A stretch of DNA of 64,000 bases from Pseudanabaena frigida (GTDB lineage: Bacteria; Cyanobacteriota; Cyanobacteriia; Pseudanabaenales; Pseudanabaenaceae): positions 1 through 64,000 of the forward strand of contig QBML01000027.1 of the NCBI GenBank assembly GCA_003242085.1, in the 5' to 3' direction. The notes below the pieces were generated by a model that saw nothing but the letters and a program-made list of their open reading frames with translations, made no database searches and was not told where the DNA came from. Of the stretch, positions 8,671 through 16,766 are shown piece by piece. The translations under genes and the position numbers were made by a program. The stretch's first letter is position 1. The number at the start of each line of letters is the position of its first letter.

Positions 8671-9405
8671 ATGATTTGCCAACTTTGCAGAAATGATAAG
8701 AAACTCATAAAAGCTCACATTATCCCAAAGGGCTTTTTTCGGCAGTTGCGTTCTGAGCGCAGATCCCCAGAAATTCACACGAACAAGGAGGGGGAACATC
8801 CTAAACGAGCTCCCATAGGAATTTATGATACGGGTATCTTATGTGCAGAGTGTGATAATAGACTCGCGCCTTGGGACAATCACGCACAACAGGTCTTGCT
8901 GCAAAATTTCTCTGAAGATCTTGCTATCTATCATAATCGGCAAAAGATAGCCTACAGAATTGCCGATTTTGACTATAAGCTACTGAAATTGTTCTTTATC
9001 TCTTTGCTCTGGCGTGCATCTATTTCAACGCACAAATTTTATCAGCGTGTATCTGCCGGTCCATTCGAGCAGCAGCTCAAGGAAATGATTTTAAGCGAAG
9101 ATCCAGGACCTCCTCTTATGTTCGCAGTGACTCTGGCAAGGTTTAGCGATCCTGTGGTCACGGGCGTTCTAGATCCGCATCGAGATAAGTTCGAGGGCAT
9201 TAACTATTGTCGCTTCTATTTAACTGGGTTTGTCGCTTACATTAAAGTTGATAGTCGTTCAGTTCCCGACTTCATGAAAGATCTCTATCTGCGTCCTGAC
9301 ACACCAATTAAAGTCATATTACGAGACTTCCATCATAGTAAAGATGGAGTAGTCATGAAGGACATACTCCGAAAGTCAGTGCGAACGCACTACACTAATG
9401 CATAG
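8671..9405 (+). CDS. Zinc-ribbon / HNH-like protein of unknown function
   Basis: The 244-residue protein opens with C3-Q-L-C6, then KAHIIPKGFF with His16, and GILCAECDN with Cys58 and Cys61. Two CxxC knuckles around an AHxIP segment form the outline of a treble-clef, HNH-nuclease-like zinc domain. The remaining 180 residues are unrecognised. Such proteins occur in accessory regions and are often annotated only as HNH-like or hypothetical. A nuclease role is possible, but I do not see a convincing full HNH catalytic set. The codon use and the repeats upstream suggest an insertion. Confidence 0.6.
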   Translation: MICQLCRNDKKLIKAHIIPKGFFRQLRSERRSPEIHTNKEGEHPKRAPIGIYDTGILCAECDNRLAPWDNHAQQVLLQNFSEDLAIYHNRQKIAYRIADFDYKLLKLFFISLLWRASISTHKFYQRVSAGPFEQQLKEMILSEDPGPPLMFAVTLARFSDPVVTGVLDPHRDKFEGINYCRFYLTGFVAYIKVDSRSVPDFMKDLYLRPDTPIKVILRDFHHSKDGVVMKDILRKSVRTHYTNA

Positions 9406-9437
9406 TTGGGCTTCCAGTTCTTTTTATCGGAGTAACA

Positions 9438-10193
9438 ATGAACAACATTCAAAGCTTTTCGCTCAATTCGGAACAATATGCCAAACATAGACCTCAATAC
9501 CCCGATGAGCTTTTTTTATATTTGAGCGAAATTTGCGAACATTGCGATCGTGCTTGGGATTGTGCAACTGGAAATGGGCAAGCAGCCATTTCATGTACAA
9601 AATTTTTTTCACATGTTGAAGCAACTGATATTAGTGTCGAGCAAATTCAACACTGCATCACACATCCTAAGATAAACTACAGTGTTTCTCCTGCTGAACA
9701 TACTCCATTTGAAAACCAGTCATTTGATTTGGTTACGGTAGCTTTGGCGATACACTGGTTTGACCAAGAAAAGTTTTTTCAAGAAGTAGAACGAGTACTA
9801 AAACCAAAAGGTATTTTAGCTGTTTGGGGTTATGGTCGGTTAGAAGTTGAACCCGAAATTGATGAAATTATTACTAAGAATTTACTTGAGCCGATCGACC
9901 GATTTTGGGCAAGCGGCAATCACCAACTAAGGAATCGCTATCGTGATTTAGTTCTTCCGTTTGATGAAATTAACATCCCAAAAATTTTTTCAATGAAGGT
10001 AGAATGGAATTTACAGCAATTATTAGGGTATTACCGTACTTGGTCTGGGGTGAAACGCTATTCAGCAGAACTTGGAAACGATCCAGTTGACCAACTGGAG
10101 CTAAAATTGAAAACAATCTGGAATGAGCCTGGTAAAACTAAATTAGTGCAATGGCCTTTGTTTTTAAAAGCCAGCAGAAAGCCTGCAAGTTAA
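9438..10193 (+). CDS. Class I SAM-dependent methyltransferase (type 11)
   Basis: A 251-residue methyltransferase with SAM motif I WDCATGNGQAA (about residues 39-49), acidic strand EATDIS and the FDLVTVALAIHWFD post-motif region. The family acts on small molecules or lipids. Start ATG 9438 is preceded by a GGAG-like sequence. It stands 32 bases after the HNH-like gene and is convergent with the glutathione transferase gene. The function is not otherwise resolvable. Confidence 0.9.
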   Translation: MNNIQSFSLNSEQYAKHRPQYPDELFLYLSEICEHCDRAWDCATGNGQAAISCTKFFSHVEATDISVEQIQHCITHPKINYSVSPAEHTPFENQSFDLVTVALAIHWFDQEKFFQEVERVLKPKGILAVWGYGRLEVEPEIDEIITKNLLEPIDRFWASGNHQLRNRYRDLVLPFDEINIPKIFSMKVEWNLQQLLGYYRTWSGVKRYSAELGNDPVDQLELKLKTIWNEPGKTKLVQWPLFLKASRKPAS

Positions 10194-10255
10194 AAAATTG
10201 ATAGGTCTAGAGACTTCACCTTCAACGAATTCTGAGTAGTGCTTTGCCCTGACTT

Positions 10256-10933
10256 CTACTTTGGCAAATTTAGAACAACACCAGCATCAGGATCTTTCTC
10301 TAACACCCGTCTCACCGCAGGGCGTTGAATTAGGCGATCTTTATGGGCGGTAAATGCTTGTAAATCATGGACGGGAAGCTTTTGGCGTACACCTGACCAG
10401 TAGAAAATTAGGGCGTATGGATCGGCGATCGTGTATTGATCGAATAGCCATTCTTTTCCTGTAAGTAGGCGATCGATTTCTTGCAGATAGTTCCAGAAGG
10501 TCTTACGCCCAATTGCTTGAATTTCCGCAAATGCAGATTCATCGGTGGTGTATTGATGAGGTTGTCTGATATGGCGATGGGCTACATGAACGCTAGAAGC
10601 GAAGAAGGCAGCGAGGGAAATAACTTGTGCTTTCGCAAAGGTATCAGTTGGCAGTAGTTTGGCTTCAGGGTACTGTTCGGCAAGATAGTAGAGAATCGCA
10701 ACATTCTCAGTCAATATAGGTTGATGATCGACTTTTAAGGCTGGCACTCTACCGCGTGGATTAATGGCAAGATAGGCTTCGGTTTTCTGTTCACCATTCG
10801 CTAAATCAACTCGTTGAGCTTGATATTCAATGCCTGTTTCCTCGATCGCAATGTGGGAAGCGATCAAACTCGATCCATAAGCGTAATAGAAAATTGTCAA
10901 GGCTTTATCCCTATTTACCAAATTATTAAACAA
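10256..10933 (-). CDS. Glutathione S-transferase family protein
   Basis: About 225 residues with an N-terminal thioredoxin-like domain (TIFYYAYGSSLIASHIAIEE) that includes the GSH-binding ENVAILYYLAEQ segment, and an all-helical C-terminal domain (FAKAQVISLAAFF onward). It conjugates or reduces electrophiles with glutathione in the cytoplasm. No ATG is available in frame: candidates are TTG at 10933, 10921 or 10900, and I give the longest. It lies 51 bases downstream of the TauD-like gene on the minus strand, so both probably share the operator at 12001-12028. This suggests a role in scavenging or detoxifying organosulfur products. Confidence 0.88.
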   Translation of the reverse strand: MFNNLVNRDKALTIFYYAYGSSLIASHIAIEETGIEYQAQRVDLANGEQKTEAYLAINPRGRVPALKVDHQPILTENVAILYYLAEQYPEAKLLPTDTFAKAQVISLAAFFASSVHVAHRHIRQPHQYTTDESAFAEIQAIGRKTFWNYLQEIDRLLTGKEWLFDQYTIADPYALIFYWSGVRQKLPVHDLQAFTAHKDRLIQRPAVRRVLEKDPDAGVVLNLPK

Positions 10934-10984
10934 TCAAAAGTAGAGACAATTCATGAATTGCCCCTGCTCTTGATTAATGAGATT

Positions 10985-11953
10985 TTAAGCAAGAACTGGT
11001 TCTGCTTTCAATTGCTCAGCTTTTTGCTTCAAAACACTAGGCAAATTGCTGTTAAATACTTCGCCTTCAACGATTTCCGAACGGAAGCCATCGGGACCGA
11101 CGGGAATATCGCCAGTGATCGTGGTGCGATAGAGAACGCGCTCAACTTCGATATGATCGAGATCTTGAGGAGCTAGGTGAGCAGTAGCGCGGTTATCCCA
11201 GAAAGCAATGTCGCCATTGTTCCAACGGAAGCGAGTGGTGTAGGCAGGTTTCTTGATTTGGTTGAAGAACAACTCTAGCAAGAGCTTGCTTTCTTTGCGA
11301 GAGAGTCCAATAATGTGGGAAGTGAATCCAGGATTGACGAATAGAGCCTTTTCGCCAGTTTCAGGATGCACACGCACAACAGGATGGATCGAAACAATTG
11401 GATTCTTCGCAATACGCTCAGCGAGTTTGCTGTTGCTAGGAATATTCAAACCAGCATTGAAGTGATGTTGCGCTTTGAGCTTGTCAGCTAGTTCACGGAT
11501 AGGAGCAGATAGTCCTTCGTAAGCAGCAACCAAATTAGTCCAAGTGGTATCACCACCAATACTAGGAACATTTACAGCACGTAAAATCGAACCTGCGGGA
11601 GGATTAACGGCGGCGGTGACATCGGTGTGCCAACGGCTTTCATAGCTGGAGCGTCGTAATCCATTACGGCGTTCGTAGCGGCTGCGATCGATGGGTAGGA
11701 TTTCAGGATGATCGGCGATCGGTTCGTCTTCGTGGGGATGTGCGAAGGTAACTTCGCCAAAGCGAGAAGTGAAGGCAACCTGACCTGCATGATCGAGATT
11801 TTGATTGCGGAAGAATACAACCTTCCATTTTAAAAGCGCACTACGAATATCTTTGATGGTTGCATCGGATAGAGGCTGAGACAAATCTACACCTTCAATT
11901 TCTGCGCCAGTGAAGGTAGAAGTTGGCTTAACGACAATGGACTGATTGCTCAT
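10985..11953 (-). CDS. TauD/TfdA family Fe(II)/2-oxoglutarate dioxygenase (taurine or alkylsulfate type)
   Basis: The 322-residue protein has the full iron site of the family: His109-x-Asp111 in WHTDVT and distal His259 in ATAHLAP. Arg272 and Arg276, four residues apart, bind 2-oxoglutarate and substrate. These dioxygenases hydroxylate the carbon next to sulfonate or sulfate, releasing sulfite or sulfate; taurine and alkyl sulfates are the known classes. Which one applies here cannot be told. A GGAG sequence precedes ATG 11953. The gene is transcribed away from the 12001-12028 operator and is followed by the glutathione transferase gene. Confidence 0.93.
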   Translation of the reverse strand: MSNQSIVVKPTSTFTGAEIEGVDLSQPLSDATIKDIRSALLKWKVVFFRNQNLDHAGQVAFTSRFGEVTFAHPHEDEPIADHPEILPIDRSRYERRNGLRRSSYESRWHTDVTAAVNPPAGSILRAVNVPSIGGDTTWTNLVAAYEGLSAPIRELADKLKAQHHFNAGLNIPSNSKLAERIAKNPIVSIHPVVRVHPETGEKALFVNPGFTSHIIGLSRKESKLLLELFFNQIKKPAYTTRFRWNNGDIAFWDNRATAHLAPQDLDHIEVERVLYRTTITGDIPVGPDGFRSEIVEGEVFNSNLPSVLKQKAEQLKAEPVLA

Positions 11954-12000
11954 GTAAATTCTCCAGAGTTATGTCTCTAATTTATTCGCGAATTAAAATA

Positions 12001-12028
12001 CTACGGTAAATCTATCGACAAGCCGTAG
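12001..12028. promoter_or_regulatory. 28-bp CTAC...CCGTAG operator-like element, copy 1 (tauD / hydrolase divergent promoter)
   Basis: The element begins CTACGG and ends CCGTAG, a 6-bp inverted repeat at its outer edges, with TATCGA in the centre. It lies 48 bases upstream of the TauD-like start on the minus strand and 163 bases upstream of the hydrolase start on the plus strand. Related 28-bp elements stand at 20331, 32323, 39712, 39861 (left half degenerate) and 39931, all next to sulfur-linked genes. The length and dyad symmetry suit a LysR-type or other dimeric regulator. Confidence 0.72.
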
Positions 12029-12071
12029 TATAGGGTTATCATATTTTTAGAGTCAAGTAATTAGTGATACT

Positions 12072-12124
12072 AAATATATGTATTCCTTAAAATTAGGTAA
12101 ACAAAATATATGTATACCTAATTT
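12072..12124 (+). repeat. 12-bp direct repeats plus 10-bp inverted repeat before the hydrolase gene
   Basis: AAATATATGTAT occurs at 12072-12083 and 12104-12115. An independent inverted repeat pairs 12090-12099 (AAATTAGGTA) with 12115-12124. This overlapping symmetry sits between the operator at 12001 and the hydrolase start and may be a second binding site for the divergent gene. Confidence 0.5.
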
Positions 12125-12190
12125 AACAAGTGCTTGGCTTGTCCAAATTCTCACCAGTCAATCATTAGCAAACCTATAGGAGTTAAGAAT

Positions 12191-12850
12191 ATGACCACCG
12201 AACAACGCTCTTACGACACTGCGAATGGGACTCTTCCCTACTTGTTTTCACCTGCGGCGGGTGAATCTGCGCCCTTGGTACTATTCCTGCATGGCGCACG
12301 CGATCGCGGGAATGATTTGAATGTTTTGCTGAAGTGGGGCTTACCACTGTTTGTAAATGAATCGCCATCACTGCCCTACTTTTTTGCAGCCCCTCAACTG
12401 CCTGCGGATCAAACTTGGGTAGAACGGGCTGAGGATGTGATTGCGTTTCTCGATCATTTGCTGGCAAATAATCCGATCAATCCAACGCAGGTAATCATTG
12501 CAGGGTTTAGCCTCGGTACAGCAGGTACATGGCATATTGCGACAACCTATAGCGATCGCTTTGCGGGTGTGGTTGCGGTATCGGGTCGTGTACCTCAAGC
12601 GATCGCTGAGACAGATCTTGCCAAACTCAAGGATATTCCTGTACAGGTTTTCCAAGGGGCAAAGGACGCTAATATCCCCATTGCCGATGTGGAGAAGTTT
12701 GTGGAGAATTTGCGCGGGCTTGGTGTATCCGTTAATTTGACGGTATTCCCTGAAGGCGATCACTTTATTGCCGATCAGGTATACAGCGCTCCAGATTTGC
12801 AGCAATGGTTTATCTCGCATACTCGCCGTGAATTAGCGATCGCGGCTTAA
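12191..12850 (+). CDS. Alpha/beta hydrolase (phospholipase/carboxylesterase or PHB-depolymerase type)
   Basis: A 219-residue cytoplasmic hydrolase with the oxyanion region LFLHGARDRG (about 31-40), nucleophile elbow GFSLG with Ser107, an acid in GAKDANIP and His in EGDHFIAD near the end. The fold matches small prokaryotic esterases. I chose ATG 12191 because AGGAG lies about eight bases upstream; a longer frame from 12134 has no such support. It is divergent from the TauD-like gene and may share its operator, which would make it an esterase of the same scavenging regulon. The substrate is unknown. Confidence 0.9.
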   Translation: MTTEQRSYDTANGTLPYLFSPAAGESAPLVLFLHGARDRGNDLNVLLKWGLPLFVNESPSLPYFFAAPQLPADQTWVERAEDVIAFLDHLLANNPINPTQVIIAGFSLGTAGTWHIATTYSDRFAGVVAVSGRVPQAIAETDLAKLKDIPVQVFQGAKDANIPIADVEKFVENLRGLGVSVNLTVFPEGDHFIADQVYSAPDLQQWFISHTRRELAIAA

Positions 12851-13038
12851 GAGCTTGCGGTCAATTTTCTATTTCTTACAGATGGCTGGTTCGGATTTCT
12901 GAGTCAGCCATTTTAGTTTTTGTCTAAGTGCGGCATTTGTAACGTAGCTAACTTGACTGAATCCCTAGCAATACCAGACAATGCCTCAATATTTATTATT
13001 TAGTCTATCTAACAATTAGTTTTGCAAATACTATCCGC

Positions 13039-14316
13039 ATGGCAAAAACATCAATGGGCTGGTTCAATTTTAATGTGGATCTGCCAGCATTTAGATCGCG
13101 CAACTATCGACTCTATTTTGCTGGTCAAAGCTTGTCGATGACGGGTAGCTTTATGACCCAAGTTGCCGTTCTCTGGCTGATTTACAAAGTCACAGATTCG
13201 GCACTGTTAATGGGTATATCAGGATTTTTTTGGCAGTTGCCCGTATTTTTACTCGCTCCCGTCTCAGGTATTCTCGCCGATCGCTACGATCGCAAATACT
13301 TGATGATTTTATTGCAAGTATTAGGGGTTTCAATCTCGATCGCCTTGATGATTACCAGCTTTTTCGGTTGGGCAAATTTCTGGGTGTTGCTATTTCTGGG
13401 AACTCTAGGCGGTGTGCTTAAGGGGTTGGATGTACCGATTCGCCATGCTTTTGTGACGGATATTGTCAATCGCGAAGAGATGAATAGCGCGATCTCTCTA
13501 AATTATGCGTTTCTGAATACCGCAAGGCTATTAGGCCCTGCGATGGGAGGAATTGCGATCGCTTCAATTGGTGCGGGGTTCTGTTTCCTCTATGACAGCG
13601 TCAGTTATATTGCCGTATTAGTTGCTCTATTTGCGATGCGGATCGCTCCTCGTAAAATCGAATCCTACAAAAAGCATCCTTGGCAAAATCTGAAGGAAGG
13701 ATTCAAATACGCCTACAAGGTTGTCCCCATTCGTTCCCTATTGCTATTGCTAGCTTTGGCAAGTCTGATCAATATGTCCTATGCTACTTTGCTACCAATT
13801 TTTTCAGTGCAAGTTTTTCAAGGTGATGCCGCAACTATGGGATTCTTAACTGCGGCTTCAGCTCTAGGTGCAGTCTTTGCCTGTCTCTATCTCAGCTTCC
13901 GTAAAGGGATTCAGGGACTACACCGATTAATTGCTTTCTGTCCTGCCAGTTTAGGCATTGCCATGATTGTCTTCTCACTTTCCCATGTGTTTTGGCTCTC
14001 AGTGACAGCATTAACAGTGGTGGGATTTAGTTCTACGCTTCAGGTTGCCGCTAGTAACACTGTCATTCAGCATGGTGTGGAAGAATCAAAGCGGGGAAGA
14101 GTGATGAGCTTCTATACGATGTGCTTTATGGGTATGTCACCTTTTGGGAACTTGATCTTGGGCACTTCCGCAAATGCGATTGGAGCGCAAAATACACTAA
14201 TTATTGGCGGTTCGGTTTGCATTGTCGGCTCTCTTTTATTTGTGCAGTTTTTACCTGCGATCGCCTCTTGGGTGAAATCAGGTGCAGAGCATTCAGTTTC
14301 CGCACAGGCACAATAG
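13039..14316 (+). CDS. MFS transporter (EntS-like), first of a tandem pair
   Basis: A 425-residue major-facilitator protein with about twelve hydrophobic helices and the family motif A-like loop ILADRYDRKYLM between helices 2 and 3. It resembles the EntS/enterobactin-exporter branch, whose members export siderophores and drugs. The next gene, 12 bases on, encodes a paralogue with the same layout (AFLNTARLLGPAMGG here, STMLACSRLMGPAIGG there). Whether they export products or import organosulfur compounds cannot be judged; exporter-type relatives make efflux more likely. Confidence 0.9.
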   Translation: MAKTSMGWFNFNVDLPAFRSRNYRLYFAGQSLSMTGSFMTQVAVLWLIYKVTDSALLMGISGFFWQLPVFLLAPVSGILADRYDRKYLMILLQVLGVSISIALMITSFFGWANFWVLLFLGTLGGVLKGLDVPIRHAFVTDIVNREEMNSAISLNYAFLNTARLLGPAMGGIAIASIGAGFCFLYDSVSYIAVLVALFAMRIAPRKIESYKKHPWQNLKEGFKYAYKVVPIRSLLLLLALASLINMSYATLLPIFSVQVFQGDAATMGFLTAASALGAVFACLYLSFRKGIQGLHRLIAFCPASLGIAMIVFSLSHVFWLSVTALTVVGFSSTLQVAASNTVIQHGVEESKRGRVMSFYTMCFMGMSPFGNLILGTSANAIGAQNTLIIGGSVCIVGSLLFVQFLPAIASWVKSGAEHSVSAQAQ

Positions 14317-14328
14317 GAGGTATAACAG

Positions 14329-15696
14329 ATGGATATGGAAAACCCCAAACGTCGATCGGTTCTACATAAGGTTGGTAATTTACCTACGGAATTAAGCGAT
14401 CGCAATTCCATCACTAATAAAATCACCAATAGCATTTACAAAAGCTTTCCTGCGTTTAAAGTTCGCAACTTCCGCCTCTATATCATCGGTCAGGTGTTCT
14501 CCCTATCGGGAACCTTTATGACCCAGATGGCGATCCCTTGGTTGATTTATGATCTAACGAAATCCCCTTGGTTGCTAGGTTTATCAGGCTTTTTAGGGTT
14601 TCTGCCATCTTTAATTCTGATTCCTTTTTCGGGAGTACTTAGCGATCGCTGGGATCGTAAATCTCTTTTAAAATTGGTGCAAATTCTTGGTATTAGCGTA
14701 TCGGCAACCCTGACCCTAGTTACTGCTTTGGATTTAGCCGAATTCTGGTCATTATTAATTCTCAGTATCCTCGGCGGTGTTCTCAAGGGGCTAGATATGC
14801 ATGTGCGTCATGCCTTTGTCTCGGAAATGGTGGAGGATCGGCGGGACTTGAGCAATGCGATCGCCATTAATTCGACGATGCTTGCCTGTTCGCGCTTAAT
14901 GGGGCCTGCGATCGGCGGGCTGCTACTTGCAACTGTGGGCGTGAAGTTCTGTTTTCTCTACGACACCCTTAGTTATGTTGCCGCAATTTGGGCGTTAGCA
15001 GTGATGACTCTTCCTGCCAGTCAGCCAATCCCAATCCCCAAAAATGTCAGTACTTGGCATCGCTTAAAGGAAGGATTTAATTATGTGGCTGACTTCCTGC
15101 CCGTAAAGGCGATTATCTTGCTACTAGCTTTGCAAGGAATCTTCGGATTTGCCTATGTGGTGTTATTACCAGTCTTTGCTGCCGAAATTCTCCAAGGTGG
15201 CGAAAAGATTTTGGGCTGGTTAAGCGCGGCTCCTGCTTTTGGAGCAGTTCTTTCATCGGTATATCTCAGCCAACGCCGTCAAGTGGCAGGTTTAGAGCGA
15301 TTGATCGCCCTTTGTCCATTTTCCATTGGTATCTGTGCGATCGCCTATGCCTTCTCGACCGTTCTCTGGATTTCGCTACCTTTACTCGTAATCATGGGAG
15401 GTATTTCCACTTTGCATATTTCCTGTAGCAATACTGTGATTCAAACTATTGTCGATGACAGTAAACGCGGCAGGGTGATGAGTTTCTATTCCCTCTCTTT
15501 GATTGGGATGTTGCCCATCTGTAATCTATTTACGGGAACTCTCGCCCATTGGCTAGGTGCGCCCCATACTTTGTTGGTCACGGGCAGTATTTGTGTTCTT
15601 GCTTCGGCTTGGTTTTGGCGACAGTTACCGCTAATTTCCAAGTCGATTTTGAATGCAATGCATTCGATTAATAGAGATGAGAAAGCTGTGGCTTAA
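14329..15696 (+). CDS. MFS transporter (EntS-like), second of a tandem pair
   Basis: A 455-residue MFS protein with an N-terminal cytoplasmic extension of about 40 residues, then twelve hydrophobic helices and the loop VLSDRWDRKSLL. It aligns along its whole length with the preceding transporter, so the pair arose by duplication. The start ATG 14329 has a strong AGGAGGT upstream. The 12-base spacing shows co-transcription, and the two may form a heterodimer or have diverged in cargo. Confidence 0.92.
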   Translation: MDMENPKRRSVLHKVGNLPTELSDRNSITNKITNSIYKSFPAFKVRNFRLYIIGQVFSLSGTFMTQMAIPWLIYDLTKSPWLLGLSGFLGFLPSLILIPFSGVLSDRWDRKSLLKLVQILGISVSATLTLVTALDLAEFWSLLILSILGGVLKGLDMHVRHAFVSEMVEDRRDLSNAIAINSTMLACSRLMGPAIGGLLLATVGVKFCFLYDTLSYVAAIWALAVMTLPASQPIPIPKNVSTWHRLKEGFNYVADFLPVKAIILLLALQGIFGFAYVVLLPVFAAEILQGGEKILGWLSAAPAFGAVLSSVYLSQRRQVAGLERLIALCPFSIGICAIAYAFSTVLWISLPLLVIMGGISTLHISCSNTVIQTIVDDSKRGRVMSFYSLSLIGMLPICNLFTGTLAHWLGAPHTLLVTGSICVLASAWFWRQLPLISKSILNAMHSINRDEKAVA

Positions 15697-15702
15697 TCGA
15701 AG

Positions 15703-15780
15703 AGATCCCCCTAAATCCCCCTTACAAAAGGGGGACTTAAATTCTTCTCCCCCCTTTACAAGGGGGGCTGGGGGGGATCT
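15703..15780. repeat. Nested C/G-rich double hairpin with 9-bp terminal inverted repeats
   Basis: The ends 15703-15711 and 15772-15780 are complementary (AGATCCCCC). Inside are two hairpins, 15717-15734 (CCCCCTT/AAGGGGG) and 15749-15767 (CCCCCCTT/AAGGGGGG). This is a common type of cyanobacterial intergenic repeat and probably ends the MFS transcript. Confidence 0.75.
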
Positions 15781-15828
15781 AAAACCTCTAACTTTTACCC
15801 ACATTTCAAAATTAACGGAACTAATATC

Positions 15829-16503
15829 ATGGCTAAGGACTGGTTTGCATGGCACGATCTTTATAACTCTCAGGAGCTTTTACAGCAACGATTAGCGATC
15901 GTTCAGAAATATATCTCTGATAGCCTCGATGCTGCCCCAGTAGGAACAATTCAAATTGTCAGTGCTTGTTCGGGTGATGGACGTGATTTATTAGGGGTTT
16001 TGGAAACCCATCCCCGTGCGAAAGATGTCAGAGCGCGGTTAGTGGAACTCGATCCTAAATTGGTAGAACGTGGCAAAGAGGCGATCGCTAAATTAGGACT
16101 AACCGAGCAAATTGAATTTATTCATGGTGATGCTACCCTTACCGCCAATTTTGCGGATCATGTTCCTGCCAATGTGATCATTGTCGCTGGCATTTTCGGC
16201 AATTTGCCCAATGAAGAAGTTCTCCAAAAACTGATTCGGAACCTTGCCTACTTTGCGAAAACGGGCGCTTTTGCGATCTGGACTAGAGGGGAGCGTGATG
16301 GATTTCGTTATTCAGAACAAGTGAGAGCTATTTTTCAAGAAAATAGTTTTTCTGAAGCAGATTTCCAATTAACCGCTACAGGCAATATGGCAGTTGGCAG
16401 ACATCGCTTTGATGGTCAAACCATTTCCGAACCTCTTGACAAGCATTTCTTTGAGTTTACTGGAACTCCTGAAAAAGCTGGTTTGCTCGTCTCCACGCCC
16501 TAG
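15829..16503 (+). CDS. Class I SAM-dependent methyltransferase-like protein
   Basis: A 224-residue protein with an N-terminal WFAWHDLYNS segment and a SAM-binding core IVSACSGDGRDLLGVL (about 44-59), then LVELDPKLVERG and FIHGDA. It follows the class I fold but has no domain that tells its substrate. Related proteins are widespread in cyanobacteria and actinobacteria. It lies between the MFS pair and the flavoprotein gene and is set off on both sides by repeats, so co-transcription is uncertain. Confidence 0.8.
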   Translation: MAKDWFAWHDLYNSQELLQQRLAIVQKYISDSLDAAPVGTIQIVSACSGDGRDLLGVLETHPRAKDVRARLVELDPKLVERGKEAIAKLGLTEQIEFIHGDATLTANFADHVPANVIIVAGIFGNLPNEEVLQKLIRNLAYFAKTGAFAIWTRGERDGFRYSEQVRAIFQENSFSEADFQLTATGNMAVGRHRFDGQTISEPLDKHFFEFTGTPEKAGLLVSTP

Positions 16504-16534
16504 ATTGTATTTTCAGTAAGCAAGGAAATTAAAC

Positions 16535-16735
16535 GTAGGATGGGTTAGCGATAGCGTAACCCATCATTGACAACTAACTTATGCGTTACGTTGCACTAAC
16601 GCATCCTACATTTACTCATCAATCAAGAACTAAAGTTCTTGGCTCAAAGCTAAAGTCAGTTAAAACTGACTAATTCTTGAAATTGAACCCGTTTCAACGG
16701 GTTTTAGCTTTCAGCCCGCAATTTATTGCAGGGTA
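16535..16735. repeat. Cluster of nested intergenic hairpins
   Basis: Outer arms GTAGGATG (16535-16542) and CATCCTAC (16602-16609) enclose two smaller hairpins, one around TGGGTTA/TAACCCA and one around ATGCGTTA/TAACGCAT. A second group follows: AAGAACT/AGTTCTT, GTCAGTT/AACTGAC and CCCGTT/AACGGG, enclosed by AAAGCTAAA/TTTAGCTTT. These are dispersed cyanobacterial repeats, lying directly before the flavoprotein gene. Confidence 0.7.
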
Positions 16736-16766
16736 TATCAATCCCCAAAATCAAAAAGGAAAAACA

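Noticed and set aside
12920-12947. Possible operator copy (ending AACGTAG) upstream of the first MFS gene
   Set aside because: The left end is not CTAC and the right half differs in the key CCGTAG; not counted.
16677-16766. Longer N-terminus for the AprA-like flavoprotein
   Set aside because: The extra 30 codons run through a dispersed repeat, and a better ribosome site lies before ATG 16767.
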